DNA of 6,718 bases from UBA10205 sp964373815 (GTDB lineage: Archaea; Iainarchaeota; Iainarchaeia; Iainarchaeales; Iainarchaeaceae), in NCBI GenBank assembly GCA_964373815.1, contig CAYJWI010000039.1, positions 1-6,718 of the forward strand, written 5' to 3'. Shown here piece by piece: positions 5,275 through 6,718 of this stretch; position 1 is the stretch's first letter; each line of letters starts with the position of its first letter. A model generated the notes under the pieces. It saw nothing but the letters and a program-made list of their open reading frames with translations, had not been told where the DNA came from and did no database searches. The position numbers and the translations under genes are program-made.

Positions 5275-6006
5275 ATGGGCAGGAACAGCGAAAACGGCAA
5301 TTCCCTCTCGGAAGCCGTGAGGCAGGAAATCAACACAATGCCACACGTGAAAACATCCCTTGGCGATGGCATAGTGAACTACTCGGCACTTGCGAGAAAA
5401 CTCATGGAAAACCTTGGAGAGAAGCTCGGAAGAAAGCTCAACGAGGAATCCGTAATGGTCGCAATCAAGCGCTATGCGGACGGGCTTGCAACGGCCCCTA
5501 ACCAGAACTCTTACATCGAAATGTTCGCGGTAGCCGAAATAACCATGCAGGACAACATGGCATACACGCACTTCAGGAGAAACCCGCAGGTACTCTCGAA
5601 AATAGAGAAACTTTTTCAGGAAGAGAACTGGAAAATCGGCGAAATGCGCGTGCTCATACAGGGGGCTGACCAGGTAATGGTCATAATGAAACAGAACAGG
5701 CTAGAAGAGCTCATGCAGGAGCTCTCGGGCGACATGATATTTTCACAGAAGAGCAGCGCACTGCTCACATTCAGGCTCCCGATGGAATCATTTGCAACCT
5801 ATGGGGTGCTTGCTGAAATCACTTCGCAGCTCGCAAAAAAAGGGATAAGCATAGAGGTGCTCAGCTTTCCTTCGGACATCCACTTTCTAGTGGATGAAAA
5901 GGACGCGGAGAGGGCATACGCGGTGCTAAAACAGCTCATAAAAGATTCGCGAGAGATGCTCGCGCGCAAGAGCGAGCAGAAAACGACTGCAAAAGTCATC
6001 AAGTGA
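5275..6006 (+). CDS. archaeal ACT-domain protein
   Basis: A 243-residue cytoplasmic protein. Residues 1-75 are helical, with an INTMPHVK then NYSALARKL and VMVAIKRYADGL pattern seen at the front of a conserved archaeal family. Two ACT-like modules follow, at about 82-140 and 147-225. The second (GVLAEITSQLAKKGISIEVL, then IHFLVDEKDAERAYAVLKQL) is the clearer and resembles the regulatory ACT domains of aspartate kinase. No catalytic domain is attached, so a ligand-sensing or regulatory role is likely, perhaps with amino acids as ligand (inference). The charged C-terminal tail looks disordered. The frame opens at ATG 5257, but the box A at 5245-5256 makes ATG 5275 the leaderless start; this affects only six residues. 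No neighbouring gene indicates a pathway. Confidence 0.85.
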   Translation: MGRNSENGNSLSEAVRQEINTMPHVKTSLGDGIVNYSALARKLMENLGEKLGRKLNEESVMVAIKRYADGLATAPNQNSYIEMFAVAEITMQDNMAYTHFRRNPQVLSKIEKLFQEENWKIGEMRVLIQGADQVMVIMKQNRLEELMQELSGDMIFSQKSSALLTFRLPMESFATYGVLAEITSQLAKKGISIEVLSFPSDIHFLVDEKDAERAYAVLKQLIKDSREMLARKSEQKTTAKVIK

Positions 6007-6059
6007 GCATTCGATTAACTCGCCATATTACAAATTATGGGCAAGCCCTTCAAATTCAC

Positions 6060-6069
6060 TAATTTTTAT
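6060..6069 (+). promoter_or_regulatory. box A (TATA) element before rnp4
   Basis: The TAATTTTTAT stretch is centred about 30 bases before the ATG at 6095, and no Shine-Dalgarno site is visible, which suggests a near-leaderless transcript for the two-gene unit that follows. Confidence 0.45.
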
Positions 6070-6094
6070 TCAGTTTGTTCTACAGGGTTTTTGC

Positions 6095-6397
6095 ATGAAG
6101 CACCAGAAGGCGCAGCAGATAGGCGTCGAGAGGATTCACCGGCTCTTCGAACTGGCGGGCGAGGAGTTCGCGCATCGCCCTGACCGGAGCAGGAGATATG
6201 TCTCGCTCGCGCTCGAAATATCCAAGCGCTGCCGCGCGAGGGTGCCGGATGGGCTCAAAACAAAGTTCTGCAAAAAATGCAAAGCTTTCCTCAAAGAGGG
6301 GAAGAATTCTTCCCTTGAAAGGCAGGGCAGCCTCACTGTGGTAAAGTGCCTCGAGTGCGGGTTTGCGAGGAAGACTGGAAGGAAAAACAAGGTGTGA
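6095..6397 (+). CDS. rnp4: RNase P protein component 4 (Rpp21/Rpr2 family)
   Basis: A 100-residue subunit of archaeal RNase P, the ribonucleoprotein that removes 5' leaders from pre-tRNAs. The N-terminal helices include ERIHRLFELAGEEF. The conserved RPDRSRRYVSLALEI block (about 28-42) follows, then a zinc ribbon with C59, C62, C85 and C88 (CKKC, 22 residues, CLEC). In the family this subunit pairs with Rpp29 on the specificity domain of the RNA. Its length is typical of archaeal members. The next gene starts two bases after the stop codon with its own GGTG site, so the two are co-transcribed. Its presence argues that this organism processes tRNA leaders in the normal way, unlike Nanoarchaeum. 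Confidence 0.93.
   Translation: MKHQKAQQIGVERIHRLFELAGEEFAHRPDRSRRYVSLALEISKRCRARVPDGLKTKFCKKCKAFLKEGKNSSLERQGSLTVVKCLECGFARKTGRKNKV
6391..6394 (+). promoter_or_regulatory. ribosome binding site of the last gene
   Basis: GGTG lies inside the final codons of rnp4, five bases before the ATG at 6400. It fixes that start and indicates translational linkage in one transcript. Confidence 0.5.
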
Positions 6398-6399
6398 AC

Positions 6400-6718
6400 A
6401 TGGCTGGATTACCCAAAAGGAAAATCGCGCAGATGGAAAGGTTCTTTGCTGACCACGAAAAAAGGCGCAGGCTGCATAGGATGGCGCAGACAAAAATGAA
6501 TGTGGAGAAGCCGACGGTTATCCACACGACAATAGCTGGAAAGAAGAGGACAATAAGGCTAAGGCATTATGAACGTGGGGCAAAAGCAAACATTGAGCAG
6601 CTGCTCAAGATTCATGCAGAAGCGGTTAGGAGGGGTGAAATAAAGCCGAGGACTTACAGGCTTGGGCCAAGCCCTTATGTGTATGCCGACGAAAACGTGG
6701 GCGTGATGGACACTATTA
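6400..6718 (+). CDS. basic protein of unknown function, cut by window edge
   Basis: The frame is open from ATG 6400 through the right edge (106 codons visible, no stop). It begins MAGLPKRKIAQMERFFADHE and is rich in K and R, with a basic helical N-terminus (KRRRLHRMAQTKM), a short TVIHTTIAGKKRTIRLRHY stretch that looks like two strands, and then a helix (ANIEQLLKIHAEAVRRGEI) followed by YRLGPSPYVYADENVG. No cysteine or membrane segment is visible. I do not recognise the family. The basic character and tight coupling to an RNase P subunit are compatible with an RNA-related role, but that is inference from context only. The coding call is strong: a Shine-Dalgarno site, two-base spacing from rnp4 and neighbour-like codon use. 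Confidence 0.85.
   Translation, partial: MAGLPKRKIAQMERFFADHEKRRRLHRMAQTKMNVEKPTVIHTTIAGKKRTIRLRHYERGAKANIEQLLKIHAEAVRRGEIKPRTYRLGPSPYVYADENVGVMDTI

Noticed and set aside
1..6718. CRISPR array, insertion sequence or long direct repeats
   Set aside because: No regularly spaced repeats, transposase frames or terminal inverted repeats were seen on either strand.

Overview
The window looks archaeal, most likely a small-genome (DPANN-type) archaeon. The evidence is an archaeal/eukaryotic-type RNase P protein (Rpp21/Rnp4), tRNAs without an encoded CCA, a tRNA interrupted by introns that fold into bulge-helix-bulge splice motifs, AT-rich box A elements about 25-30 bases before starts (leaderless genes), and GGTGA-type Shine-Dalgarno sites before internal genes. 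A finer lineage is inference only.

Positions 1-3441 hold a forward cluster of envelope proteins: a LemA-family membrane protein, an HtpX-like M48 membrane zinc protease, and a secreted, membrane-anchored transglutaminase-fold protein. LemA and HtpX are frequent neighbours in other genomes. Here they would form a membrane quality-control pair, with an outward-facing enzyme of unknown substrate beside them.

Positions 3437-3760 are an RNA block: tRNA-Gly(GCC), then about 190 bases of strongly structured RNA that I read as a divergent, expanded 5S rRNA. Thymidylate kinase (tmk) follows on the reverse strand, converging on the RNA block. Its promoter region is shared with an upstream-facing RNA gene, tRNA-Gly(UCC), which spans 164 bases because it carries two introns: a 39-base intron in the D loop and a 53-base intron at the canonical anticodon-loop site. 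Removing both gives a perfect 72-base cloverleaf. This is the best-supported unusual feature in the window.

Positions 4752-5244 are mostly non-coding: the tRNA terminator, a GC hairpin, and a possible unannotated 48-residue leaderless gene on the reverse strand. From 5245 on, the forward strand carries a leaderless ACT-domain protein, then a two-gene unit of the RNase P subunit Rnp4 and an unrecognised basic protein cut by the window edge.
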